The translations under genes were made by a program, and so were the position numbers. A stretch of 64,000 nt of DNA from Spirochaetales bacterium Spiro_09. GTDB lineage: Bacteria; Spirochaetota; Spirochaetia; Treponematales; Treponemataceae. The DNA is taken from assembly GCA_001604385.1 (NCBI GenBank), contig LVBK01000033.1:257-64256 (forward strand), given 5' to 3'. The notes under the pieces were generated by a model. The model was not told the DNA's origin. It worked only from the letters and a program-made list of their open reading frames with translations, and ran no database searches. Numbering within the stretch: the stretch's first letter is position 1; each line of letters opens with the position of its first letter. Positions 19,807 to 28,988 of this stretch are shown here, piece by piece.

Positions 19807-20447
19807 TTGAAGAAATCGCTGTAGTCCGAAACATTACCAGCCGGGGAACCGGCATGACAATCTGTATCAAGGCACCAAGGATTGCCGGCAAAATATCAGT
19901 CGGAGACAGCGTGGCGGTGAACGGGGTCTGCCTTACCGCCCGGGTATGTGACGGGACAACGTTTACAGCAGATATTATGGCGGAAACTCTTGCACGTACA
20001 ACCTTTTACCGTTTGAAGAGCGGACACAAACTGCATCTTGAACGCGCCTGTACGCCGGAAACCCGCCTCGGGGGGCACATTCTCAGCGGTCACATCGATA
20101 CCCTTGGCACAATTGAGCGGATAGCGCACACGGATACGGGCATACATATCCTGGTTAGCCACAATCCCGCATACTCACGCTATATTGCCGATCGCGCCTC
20201 CATCGCGCTGGACGGTGTCAGTTTGACAGTCATGCACGAAGATTCCGGCCATTTTCAGGTATCGCTCATTCCTCATACCGCCAACACCACCCTCCTGGCT
20301 ACCAGACACCGGGGAGCCGCCGTCCATCTCGAATTTGATCAACTGGCAAAATATGCACAGAAAACGCAGTTCATATCTCATGCGTCAAAGGACCAGGCAG
20401 CAACAAAAACACTCACGATTCACGGACTCATCGAACAGGGGTATTGA
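19791..20447 (+). CDS. ribE: Riboflavin synthase alpha subunit
   Basis: MFTGIVEEIAVV, VNGVCLT, GGHILSGHIDT, SIALDGVSLTV. Confidence 0.95.
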   Translation: MFTGIVEEIAVVRNITSRGTGMTICIKAPRIAGKISVGDSVAVNGVCLTARVCDGTTFTADIMAETLARTTFYRLKSGHKLHLERACTPETRLGGHILSGHIDTLGTIERIAHTDTGIHILVSHNPAYSRYIADRASIALDGVSLTVMHEDSGHFQVSLIPHTANTTLLATRHRGAAVHLEFDQLAKYAQKTQFISHASKDQAATKTLTIHGLIEQGY

Positions 20448-20449
20448 AC

Positions 20450-21652
20450 ATGAATAATCACATGAAAAAAGCCATTGCGGATCTTGCAGCGGGAAAACTC
20501 ATCATAATCGCCGATGATGAAAAACGGGAAAACGAGGGAGACCTTGTCATGGACGCGCGCTTTGCATCACCCGAACGCATAGCGTTTATGGCGCGTCATG
20601 CATGCGGACTTATTTGCGTTCCCATGCGGACTGAACGGCTCGCGGCACTCGGATTAAAACCGATGGCCGAAGTGAATAGGGATCCTCATGGAACGGCTTT
20701 TACAGTATCGGTCGACCATCGCAGCTGTACAACCGGAATATCTGCGGCAGATCGGGCCTTGACCATACGGGCTCTTGCCGACGACTCCTCGACGGCATCG
20801 GACTTTCGCATACCGGGTCATGTGTTTCCGCTTGCCGGCCGTACAGGAGGGATTGCGGAACGGCAGGGTCATACCGAGGCGTCGCTTGAAATGGTACAGG
20901 CAGCACGTGCCGACAACAGTTACCCTGCAGCGGTAATATGCGAAATATTGAATCCGGACGGAAGCATGACCCGCGGTGTTGACCTGGAACGGTTTGCACA
21001 AGTTCACGAACTTCCACTGATCACGGTACGGGAAATTATCGAATACCGGAATACGCGTTTAAACACCCTCATACGCGAAGCACATACACGGTTACCTTTG
21101 GAGGACGCGGTATTTGATTGTTACGGGTACCGCAATGTCCGAACAGGGGAAGAGCATCTAGCGCTGGTACTCGGCCCGGTATCTGAACGGCAACCGGTAA
21201 TATGCAGGGTCCACAGCGAATGCCTTACGGGAGACGCCCTCGGATCACTCAGATGCGATTGCGGGGCCCAATATAAAACGGCAATCCGGATGATTGCGAA
21301 GGAAGGCTGCGGAATACTTGTCTATCTTCGGCAGGAAGGACGAGGCATCGGGCTGGTAAACAAACTCAAGGCGTACAGTCTTCAGGACGCCGGGTGCGAC
21401 ACGGTGGACGCAAATCTCAGACTGGGTTTTCAATCTGATGAACGCACGTATGAGTGTGCTGCAGACATTATACGGGACCTGGGCGTCGACTCGGTCCAGC
21501 TTGTCACGAATAACCCTGATAAATGCAAATCTCTTGCCGAAAACGGCATCGAGGTAACCCGACGTATTCCCCTGGAAATTACCGCTAATGAGTACAACAA
21601 AGTGTACCTGGGCACAAAAAAAACACGAATGAATCACATTCTGTCACTGTAA
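20450..21652 (+). CDS. ribBA: DHBP synthase / GTP cyclohydrolase II RibBA
   Basis: [50 protein letters not shown]. Confidence 0.96.
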   Translation: MNNHMKKAIADLAAGKLIIIADDEKRENEGDLVMDARFASPERIAFMARHACGLICVPMRTERLAALGLKPMAEVNRDPHGTAFTVSVDHRSCTTGISAADRALTIRALADDSSTASDFRIPGHVFPLAGRTGGIAERQGHTEASLEMVQAARADNSYPAAVICEILNPDGSMTRGVDLERFAQVHELPLITVREIIEYRNTRLNTLIREAHTRLPLEDAVFDCYGYRNVRTGEEHLALVLGPVSERQPVICRVHSECLTGDALGSLRCDCGAQYKTAIRMIAKEGCGILVYLRQEGRGIGLVNKLKAYSLQDAGCDTVDANLRLGFQSDERTYECAADIIRDLGVDSVQLVTNNPDKCKSLAENGIEVTRRIPLEITANEYNKVYLGTKKTRMNHILSL

Positions 21653-21677
21653 AGAATTGACAACAAGGAGTCATACA

Positions 21678-22169
21678 ATGAACGTAATAGAAGGAAATCG
21701 TTTATCCAGCGGAATCAGATTCGGCATTGTCGCCTCGCGCTTCAATGAATTCATTACCTCACGCTTGCTTTCGGGCGCTCTTGATGCCATTACCCGTCAC
21801 GGCGGCTCCAAAGAAAATGTCACCCTTCTATGGGTTCCGGGTGCATTCGAAATTCCACTGGCGGCGCAACGGCTTGCACGATCCGCGGATATTGATGCCG
21901 TCATTTGCCTAGGCGCGGTCATACGGGGATCAACACCCCATTTTGACTATGTTGCCGCTGAGGTTTCAAAGGGAATCGCCCAGGTTTCCCTGACAACTGA
22001 AAAGCCGGTCATTTTCGGCGTGCTGACAACAAACACACTGGAAGAAGCAATTGAACGGGCTGGCAGCAAGGGCGGGAACAAGGGCTTTGACGCCGCCCTT
22101 ACCGCAATTGAAATGGTCAATCTGTTGACGGCAATACCCTTGCAACAACCAGCCATTCAGCGCTCATAG
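21678..22169 (+). CDS. ribH: 6,7-dimethyl-8-ribityllumazine synthase
   Basis: [64 protein letters not shown]. Confidence 0.96.
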   Translation: MNVIEGNRLSSGIRFGIVASRFNEFITSRLLSGALDAITRHGGSKENVTLLWVPGAFEIPLAAQRLARSADIDAVICLGAVIRGSTPHFDYVAAEVSKGIAQVSLTTEKPVIFGVLTTNTLEEAIERAGSKGGNKGFDAALTAIEMVNLLTAIPLQQPAIQRS

Positions 22170-22203
22170 TCTTTTTTTTTCGTTTGGGGTACACTGTAGG
22201 TCT

Positions 22204-23967
22204 ATGGCAAAGACAACAGACGACAAAAAAATCATCTATACGATGGACCGGGTTTCAAGAAGTCATGGCACAAAACAAGTGCTCAAGGATATCAGCCTGT
22301 CCTATTTTTATGGCGCCAAAATCGGCGTACTCGGTCTGAATGGTTCGGGAAAATCGAGCCTTCTGCGCATCCTTGCGGGGGTAGATACCGAATTTACCGG
22401 CGAAACAAGCTGTGCGCCGGGTTATTCCATCGGCTACCTGGAGCAGGAACCGCATCTGGAACCGGGTAAAACGGTAAAAGAGGTGGTGTCTGAAGGCGTT
22501 CAGGAGACCGTCGACCTTCTGGCGGAATTCGACGCGATAAACGAAGCGTTCGGCGACCCGGATGCGGATATGGACAAATTGATGGACAGACAGGCCCGGG
22601 TTCAGGAGCGGCTTGACGCAACCAATGCCTGGGAGCTGGACAGCCAGCTCGAGCTAGCGATGGATGCCCTCCGTTGTCCGCCGCCAGACCAGATAGTGGA
22701 CGTTCTTTCAGGAGGAGAGCGCAGACGGGTTGCCCTCTGCCGTCTTCTTCTGCAAAAGCCCGACATCCTTCTCCTGGATGAACCGACGAACCACCTTGAC
22801 GCCGAAACGGTCGCCTGGCTTGAACGTCACCTGCAACAGTATGAGGGCACCATCATCGCTGTAACCCACGACCGGTACTTCCTCGACAATGTTGCCGGCT
22901 GGATATTGGAACTTGACCGCGGAGAGGGAATCCCCTGGAAAGGAAACTACTCAAGCTGGCTCCAACAAAAAAATGACCGGCTTGCCCGGGAAGAAAAAGG
23001 CGAATCGGATCGACGGAAACAGCTTGAGCGGGAACTTGAATGGATAAGCATGAGCCCGAAGGGCAGGCATGCAAAAAGCAAGGCACGTATTTCTCAATAT
23101 GAAAAACTTCTTGCGGATGACGGGAAGGAAAAGCTTAAAGACACAAAAATCACCATACCGGCAGGACCACGGCTTGGAAATGTCGTTATCGATGCCAAGG
23201 GCTTGTCGAAAGCCTATGGCGAACGGCTCCTTTTTGACAACATCGAATTTCTTGTCCCTCCCGGCGCCATTGTCGGCATTATCGGCCCAAACGGCGCGGG
23301 AAAGACAACGCTGTTCAAACTCATTGCCGGAGCCGCCGGCCAGGCAGTGCCGAACGGCCCCGGAAACAAGCCGGAAATCGTCAAGCCGGACTCAGGAACC
23401 ATAAAACTGGGAGATACCGTAAAACTTGCCTATGTGGACCAAATGCGCGGGAAGCTTGATCCAGAAAAGACTGTCTGGGAACAGCTGTCGGACGGCCTTG
23501 ACGTTATCAAGCTCGGTGCCGTCGACGCAAGTGGTCGCGGCATTAACGGCCCGATCCGGGAGGTCAACTCGCGGGCATACTGCTCATGGTTCAATTTCTC
23601 CGGTTCTGACCAGTCCCGCAAGGTCGGGGTCCTCTCAGGCGGGGAGCGCAACAGATTGAATCTTGCCATGATGGTCAAGGAAAGCGCAAACGTACTCCTG
23701 CTCGACGAGCCGACGAACGATCTTGACGTAAACACCATGCGCGCGCTTGAAGAAGCGCTTGATACCTTCGCGGGATGCGCCCTCGTTATCAGCCATGACC
23801 GCTGGTTCCTTGACCGGGTATGCACGCACCTTCTGGCCTTCGAGGCGAACGGAGAAGTTGTCTGGTATGACGGCAACTGGAGTGAATACGCGGAATGGCG
23901 GCGACAGAAATACGGCAAGGAGGCAGACACCCCGCACCGGGGCGTCTACCGGAAACTGGAACGCTGA
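22204..23967 (+). CDS. ettA: ABC-F family energy-dependent translational throttle protein EttA
   Basis: Two ABC domains, GLNGSGKSSLLRI, LSGGERRRVALCRLLL, arm/linker region, GPNGAGKTTLFKL. Confidence 0.94.
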   Translation: MAKTTDDKKIIYTMDRVSRSHGTKQVLKDISLSYFYGAKIGVLGLNGSGKSSLLRILAGVDTEFTGETSCAPGYSIGYLEQEPHLEPGKTVKEVVSEGVQETVDLLAEFDAINEAFGDPDADMDKLMDRQARVQERLDATNAWELDSQLELAMDALRCPPPDQIVDVLSGGERRRVALCRLLLQKPDILLLDEPTNHLDAETVAWLERHLQQYEGTIIAVTHDRYFLDNVAGWILELDRGEGIPWKGNYSSWLQQKNDRLAREEKGESDRRKQLERELEWISMSPKGRHAKSKARISQYEKLLADDGKEKLKDTKITIPAGPRLGNVVIDAKGLSKAYGERLLFDNIEFLVPPGAIVGIIGPNGAGKTTLFKLIAGAAGQAVPNGPGNKPEIVKPDSGTIKLGDTVKLAYVDQMRGKLDPEKTVWEQLSDGLDVIKLGAVDASGRGINGPIREVNSRAYCSWFNFSGSDQSRKVGVLSGGERNRLNLAMMVKESANVLLLDEPTNDLDVNTMRALEEALDTFAGCALVISHDRWFLDRVCTHLLAFEANGEVVWYDGNWSEYAEWRRQKYGKEADTPHRGVYRKLER

Positions 23968-23981
23968 TCACGTATTGAACG

Positions 23982-24016
23982 GGGCTCGCTCTTCAGGGGC
24001 GAGCCTGTCTTTTCTT
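23982..24016 (+). terminator. Intrinsic terminator after ettA, overlapping the 3' end of the convergent gene
   Basis: GGCTCGC ... GCGAGCC followed by a T-rich tract. Confidence 0.6.
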
Positions 24017-25954
24017 TCGCTTTTCGTCATACAGCAACCGGTCCGCCCCGGACAGCAGCTTTTCCAGATTATACTGACCCTTCCCGAAACTGACGCTGCC
24101 AAGGCTGATAGACAGGCAGAAGGGTTCTCCCGAAGAACGATTCCACTCAGCCAATAATGTATCAAGGCGCATACGAATGTTCCTGTAGCTTTCTCGGTTG
24201 CTTTCGACCGCAACAACGGCAAATTCATCCCCCGAAAGCCGCGCAATTATATCAACCGCCCGAAACGCTTTACGCAGCAATACGGACATGGCAATCAGGG
24301 CCCTGTCTCCGGCGTCATGACCCCAGGTGTCGTTGATATATTTCAAACCGTCAAGATCCCCGAAAATCACCAGGCCGCCCTTATTCATGCGTTGATACAT
24401 ACGAATTGCCTGTTGCCCAAGCGCAAGAAAACCCCTCCGGTTATACAAGCCGGTCAGTTCATCAACGCGGGACATACTGTCCAGTTCCCGGTTGGTTTTC
24501 TCAAGGTGTTCCCGGAGGGCCCCCAGATTTTCCTCAATAAGAAGATTTTCCATATATACCAAATCGAAGCTGATAATATGCGAAAGCTGTACGCACAGTA
24601 TTTCGTAGATGCCGGAACTCATTTTTCCGGGTTCGAATACCAGATATCCCAGTAAATCCTCCTGCTGATGCATGGAAGTAACCACGAGCTTCCTTCTCCT
24701 GTCAGAGAAGGTACCGTCAGGCAGCAGCATTTGTCGGGGATTAAAGCTGACTCCCTCAGAATCCCGCATTTCAGGCCAGTCAAGATCATAGCTCAAAATC
24801 AGGCGCGCATGGTCGGGAAGCACAAATTCGTCTTCCTTTTTACAGGTAATGCGCTCATCGTATAATACCAGCGCGGCGCTCTGAATCCTGAATGATTCAA
24901 GATCATGCTGCAGGGTTTCCAGAAGTTCCGAGAGCGTGAATACCGTATTGAGCCGGGCAATATAGTTCCGCATCCGGTATACATCGTCCTCGATTAAGAA
25001 ACGTTCGTATCCCGGACTTCCGGAGAAGGCGACGTGCCACAGCACATTGTTTCCGCTCTCATCCACCGCGTTAATCTTTGGCTCAAGCTTTGCGACACAG
25101 CCACAGCTTTGCCTGAATAGAGCCCGACAGGGGACTTCATGGACCAGGGGGACAGATTCTCCCCGGGTAAGCCGTTCCGCGATCGACGCGGCGAAGCGTG
25201 ATTGGCCGTACATATCCTGACTGACGGTGCTGATGGTCGGACTGTGATAGCTTGCGTGCTTGATGTCATCAAACCCGGTGACGATCACATCTTCCGGCAC
25301 CCGATACCCCTTTTCCTGCAACGCGCGCAAGGCCCCCATCGCCATCATATCGCTCAGGGCAATCACGCACGAAAACTCGGGATGGGGACCTTTCAGGAAT
25401 TGTTCCATCGCGTTATAGGACGCGGTGGTATTAAAGCCCCCGACAAGTATTCGCGACGAGTCAAGCTCTATCCCGTTTATGGACAGGCGTTTTTTGACCA
25501 AATCCAGCCGCTGTACGGATTCCGGGTTGTCCACCGGTCCGGTTATAACCAGGGGAGCAAGCCGGCCATGCACATGCAGCACATGATCAACGACCGCTGT
25601 CAGCCCGGGCACAATATCGGCTACAACGCTCGGTATGCCGGGAAGCGGAATCGATATGCTTACCAGGGGAATATCCCGAAGCGGCTCCAGCCAACGGACA
25701 TATTCATCAAGCTTAATATAGTTGCACTGTATTCCCGTCAACACAATAAGGGCGTCGACAGAATGGCGCCGGATCATCGAATACACCGAAAGATGCTGAT
25801 ACTCAAAGCCAAAGGGCCAATTTGGGGAGCGCGCCGAAAAAACGACCAGATCCAGATCATGTTCACGACACCATGAATCGGCGCCATCCATAAAATCGCG
25901 GGAAAAACTGAGATCATATTCGTGCAGCAGGAGCCCTATTCTGGTACGCTTCAT
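23993..25954 (-). CDS. Periplasmic-binding-like (LacI-type sensor) GGDEF diguanylate cyclase
   Basis: VIVTGFDDIKHASYHSPTISTVSQD LacI-type fold, RQSCGC; RAVD-IIARL-SGDEF. Confidence 0.88.
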   Translation of the reverse strand: MKRTRIGLLLHEYDLSFSRDFMDGADSWCREHDLDLVVFSARSPNWPFGFEYQHLSVYSMIRRHSVDALIVLTGIQCNYIKLDEYVRWLEPLRDIPLVSISIPLPGIPSVVADIVPGLTAVVDHVLHVHGRLAPLVITGPVDNPESVQRLDLVKKRLSINGIELDSSRILVGGFNTTASYNAMEQFLKGPHPEFSCVIALSDMMAMGALRALQEKGYRVPEDVIVTGFDDIKHASYHSPTISTVSQDMYGQSRFAASIAERLTRGESVPLVHEVPCRALFRQSCGCVAKLEPKINAVDESGNNVLWHVAFSGSPGYERFLIEDDVYRMRNYIARLNTVFTLSELLETLQHDLESFRIQSAALVLYDERITCKKEDEFVLPDHARLILSYDLDWPEMRDSEGVSFNPRQMLLPDGTFSDRRRKLVVTSMHQQEDLLGYLVFEPGKMSSGIYEILCVQLSHIISFDLVYMENLLIEENLGALREHLEKTNRELDSMSRVDELTGLYNRRGFLALGQQAIRMYQRMNKGGLVIFGDLDGLKYINDTWGHDAGDRALIAMSVLLRKAFRAVDIIARLSGDEFAVVAVESNRESYRNIRMRLDTLLAEWNRSSGEPFCLSISLGSVSFGKGQYNLEKLLSGADRLLYDEKRKKRQARP

Positions 25955-27930
25955 TCCCGCTCGCTCCTGCGCGATTTTTTCTCCTCGTACAATATGGTAT
26001 CGGCCTCGCCGAGCAACTGTTCCAGGTTCGCTTCCTGCGAACCGTCAAACTGGATCGCTCCCAAACTGAACGACAGGACAAAGGGCTCCCCCGAGGTTTT
26101 ATTATATTCGTCAAGCGAATGCGACACGCGTTCCCGAAGGCTTTCCAGGAATCCCCCCGGTATATCGGTGGCAAGAACGACAAACTCGTCCCCTCCCAGG
26201 CGGCTGACAATATCGGAAGCGCGAAACACCGAGGACAATACCTTTCCCATAGCAATTATTGCCCGATCCCCGGCCTCATGCCCGCATCCATCATTGATTT
26301 TCTTGAGGCCATCCATATCGCAATATACCAGAAGACCCTTGCGCCCCGTGCGGCGGACAAGATCAACCTGCTGGTTTCCCAAAGTAACAAAACCGCGCCG
26401 GTTATATAAACCGGTAAGCTCATCCGTTTGTGAAAGCGTTTGCAGGTCCCGGTTGTTGTTTTCCAATGCCTCGAGAGCTTCGCCTAACTGACGCTGTATC
26501 AATCTTCGCGCCTCGAATACCAGTGAAGTCTGGATGGAAGCGGCTATCTGGACACACAGGGTTTCGTAAATAACCGGATCGCAATTTCCGGGTTCGTACA
26601 CGATGTACCCCAATTGCACGTCACGATGGAATAGCGCGGACGCGACGAATACCGACCCCTCGTCCGAAAGGACGCCGGGCGGCAACATGTTTTTTGACGG
26701 ATCGAAGGGAATGGGCCGAAGCTCTTCTTCGAGACCGGTGTGCCGGTCATAATGCAGGACAACCTCCGCCTGCCGCGGCAACACAAAATCTGCCTCGCTA
26801 TGATAGGCCCGGTGCTCGTAAAAAAGCACAATAACGCACGACTTCACGTCGAAAGACGCAAGTCCTCGCTTAATGTCTTCAAGTATTGCCTGCATTGAAC
26901 GCATCGACACAAGCTGGGCCAGATAATGGCGCATATGGCTCACATCGTTTTGCATCCTGAGCCAGTCCATGCCCGCTAGCGATATCTGGCTGAAAGAATA
27001 GGGAATGCGCTCATTTGCGTCGGTAATAGCGACAAAGGTTTCTTTCTCATAATCCTTCGAAATACAGCCGCAGCTTTGCCGGTACATCACCCGGGTCGGA
27101 AGCTCCGTCAGCAGGGGAACGGAGTCTTGTGACACCAGCTCAAAAAGCAGCTGGGCGGCGGCTCTCCCCTGCCGGGGAAGATCCTGGCTAACCGTTGTCA
27201 GGGTAGTTCTTTCATGCCGGGCCCGCATAATATCGTCAAAACCCGTTACTATAATATCTTCAGGTACCCGATATCCACATTCCTCTATCACATGCATCAC
27301 CCGAATAGCCATATCGTCGTTCATGCATATAATCGCGTCAAAATCGGGAGGTCCTTTTTGCAACAGGGCTCGAAGAACCCGCGGATTATAGTCAACGGTA
27401 AAATCGCCCTCAAAAACATGATTGTCCGCAAGAGACAGGCCCTTCTCGGCGGTGTAGGCCAGAATAATCTCGTACCGCTCCCGGGCTTCCGGGTTCGAAT
27501 CAGGCCCTTTTACGACCGCAAACCGCCTGACCCCGTGTTCTGTATACAGATGTTCAAGCAAAATACGCATACCCGCGCGGTTATCGATAACGACGCTCGG
27601 AGTGCCAGGAATTTCTACCGATACACTGACAACCGGAACCGGTGAAATGGACGCGACATACTCCCGAATCTCCTGTTCCGACATAAAAGTGGCAACAGCG
27701 CCGGTCACCATGATAAGCCCGTCAATATTCGCCGGGGTTAAATGGGAATATATAGCCGGATTTTGATACTCATATCCATGCTCGCCACGGAAAGCCCGTC
27801 CCGAAAAGACAACAAGCGACACATCATCCCTTCCACGGCACCAGGCAGACACGCCCTGAATCATGCTCTTCGCATAATCCGAGTCGGTCGTATTTACTTG
27901 CAGCCCTATCCTGAATGTTCCCTGATACAT
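25951..27930 (-). CDS. Periplasmic-binding-like (LacI-type sensor) GGDEF diguanylate cyclase, tandem paralogue
   Basis: IIVTGFDDIMRARHERTTLTTVSQDL, RQSCGC; RASD-IVSRL-GGDEF; overlaps the downstream paralogue at ATGA. Confidence 0.88.
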   Translation of the reverse strand: MYQGTFRIGLQVNTTDSDYAKSMIQGVSAWCRGRDDVSLVVFSGRAFRGEHGYEYQNPAIYSHLTPANIDGLIMVTGAVATFMSEQEIREYVASISPVPVVSVSVEIPGTPSVVIDNRAGMRILLEHLYTEHGVRRFAVVKGPDSNPEARERYEIILAYTAEKGLSLADNHVFEGDFTVDYNPRVLRALLQKGPPDFDAIICMNDDMAIRVMHVIEECGYRVPEDIIVTGFDDIMRARHERTTLTTVSQDLPRQGRAAAQLLFELVSQDSVPLLTELPTRVMYRQSCGCISKDYEKETFVAITDANERIPYSFSQISLAGMDWLRMQNDVSHMRHYLAQLVSMRSMQAILEDIKRGLASFDVKSCVIVLFYEHRAYHSEADFVLPRQAEVVLHYDRHTGLEEELRPIPFDPSKNMLPPGVLSDEGSVFVASALFHRDVQLGYIVYEPGNCDPVIYETLCVQIAASIQTSLVFEARRLIQRQLGEALEALENNNRDLQTLSQTDELTGLYNRRGFVTLGNQQVDLVRRTGRKGLLVYCDMDGLKKINDGCGHEAGDRAIIAMGKVLSSVFRASDIVSRLGGDEFVVLATDIPGGFLESLRERVSHSLDEYNKTSGEPFVLSFSLGAIQFDGSQEANLEQLLGEADTILYEEKKSRRSERE

Positions 27931-28043
27931 TAGACCCCTTTAGCAGATGTCGCACCACTTTTACTATACAATACTTTCCACTCAGATTGAACGCCCTTCC
28001 CGTGAATTTGTGCTATTATTGGTCATAACACAAGGAGCTCCAA

Positions 28044-28751
28044 TTGAGCGAAAACTATCAAAGCATCGCGGTTCTCATTGACGCGGAAAACATCTCGCAT
28101 ACCTATATAGAAGACATTCTCGAAAAAGTGGCCCTCTACGGCGTTATCTCGGTTCGCCGCATCTATGGTGACTGGACTTCAGAAAAAATGAAGGGCTGGA
28201 AAAATCACCTCCTGGAGTTCGCCATCCAGCCCATTCAGCAGTTCAGCAATACAGCCGGCAAAAACTCCACCGACAGCGCGCTCATCATCGACGCCATGGA
28301 TCTTCTCTACCTCCAGCACGTCGACTGTTTTTGTCTGGTGTCGAGCGACAGCGACTTCACCCGCCTTGCCAGCCGCATCCGCGAGCAGGGCAAGTATGTC
28401 ATCGGCATCGGCGAACGCAAAACGCCATCCTCCTTCGTCAACGCCTGCAACGAGTTTCTCCACATTGAACACGAGAAAAAAGACCCCAAGAGTGCGAAAA
28501 AACCGCCCGAAAAACGCAACAAGGCCGAAATTCTCCTGGAAAAGGCGGTCGATCAGCTTGCAGACTCCTCCGGCTGGGTGATGTTGCCCAAGCTCATGCA
28601 CTATATCCGCCAGGTCAAGCCAGACTTCGACATCCGCGAACTGGGCGTCCGCAAACCCCTCGACTTCTTCCAGTCGCACAAGGACCAATACCGCGTCACC
28701 AAGGAACGGGAGGACGCTCCCGGCGCCATTTTTATCTCCCGTATCAGATAG
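28044..28751 (+). CDS. NYN (LabA/DUF88-like) domain protein with C-terminal OST-HTH/LOTUS-like domain
   Basis: AVLIDAENIS, KNSTDSALIIDAMDLLY, LVSSDSDFTRLASRIRE; TTG start with SD AAGGAG. Confidence 0.88.
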   Translation: MSENYQSIAVLIDAENISHTYIEDILEKVALYGVISVRRIYGDWTSEKMKGWKNHLLEFAIQPIQQFSNTAGKNSTDSALIIDAMDLLYLQHVDCFCLVSSDSDFTRLASRIREQGKYVIGIGERKTPSSFVNACNEFLHIEHEKKDPKSAKKPPEKRNKAEILLEKAVDQLADSSGWVMLPKLMHYIRQVKPDFDIRELGVRKPLDFFQSHKDQYRVTKEREDAPGAIFISRIR

Positions 28752-28759
28752 ACGGAACA

Positions 28760-28863
28760 GGATGAGGCAGAACGGGCGACGTTCTGTGGTCGGCAGGCCG
28801 AAACTTCCGCACGGAAAGCCCGGCCTGCCGAAACGCCGAGCGCAGCCGCGCCTTCGAAAGAAT
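28760..28863 (+). repeat. Modular hairpin element, copy A
   Basis: GGATGAGGCAGAACGGGC left end; CAGAACG-GGCGA-CGTTCTG; CGGCAGGCCG ... CGGCCTGCCG; shares both ends with 48229-48291. Confidence 0.55.
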
Positions 28864-28988
28864 AACGGTTCGCGATCTCTCTTTTGTCCGATTTATACGC
28901 TTTTTACGTTAAAATCTCCATTTCGCCCTGTTCTTTTTCACCGATATTGCTACACTTTAAACGAATCAACTCATAGAGGAGGATGCGT

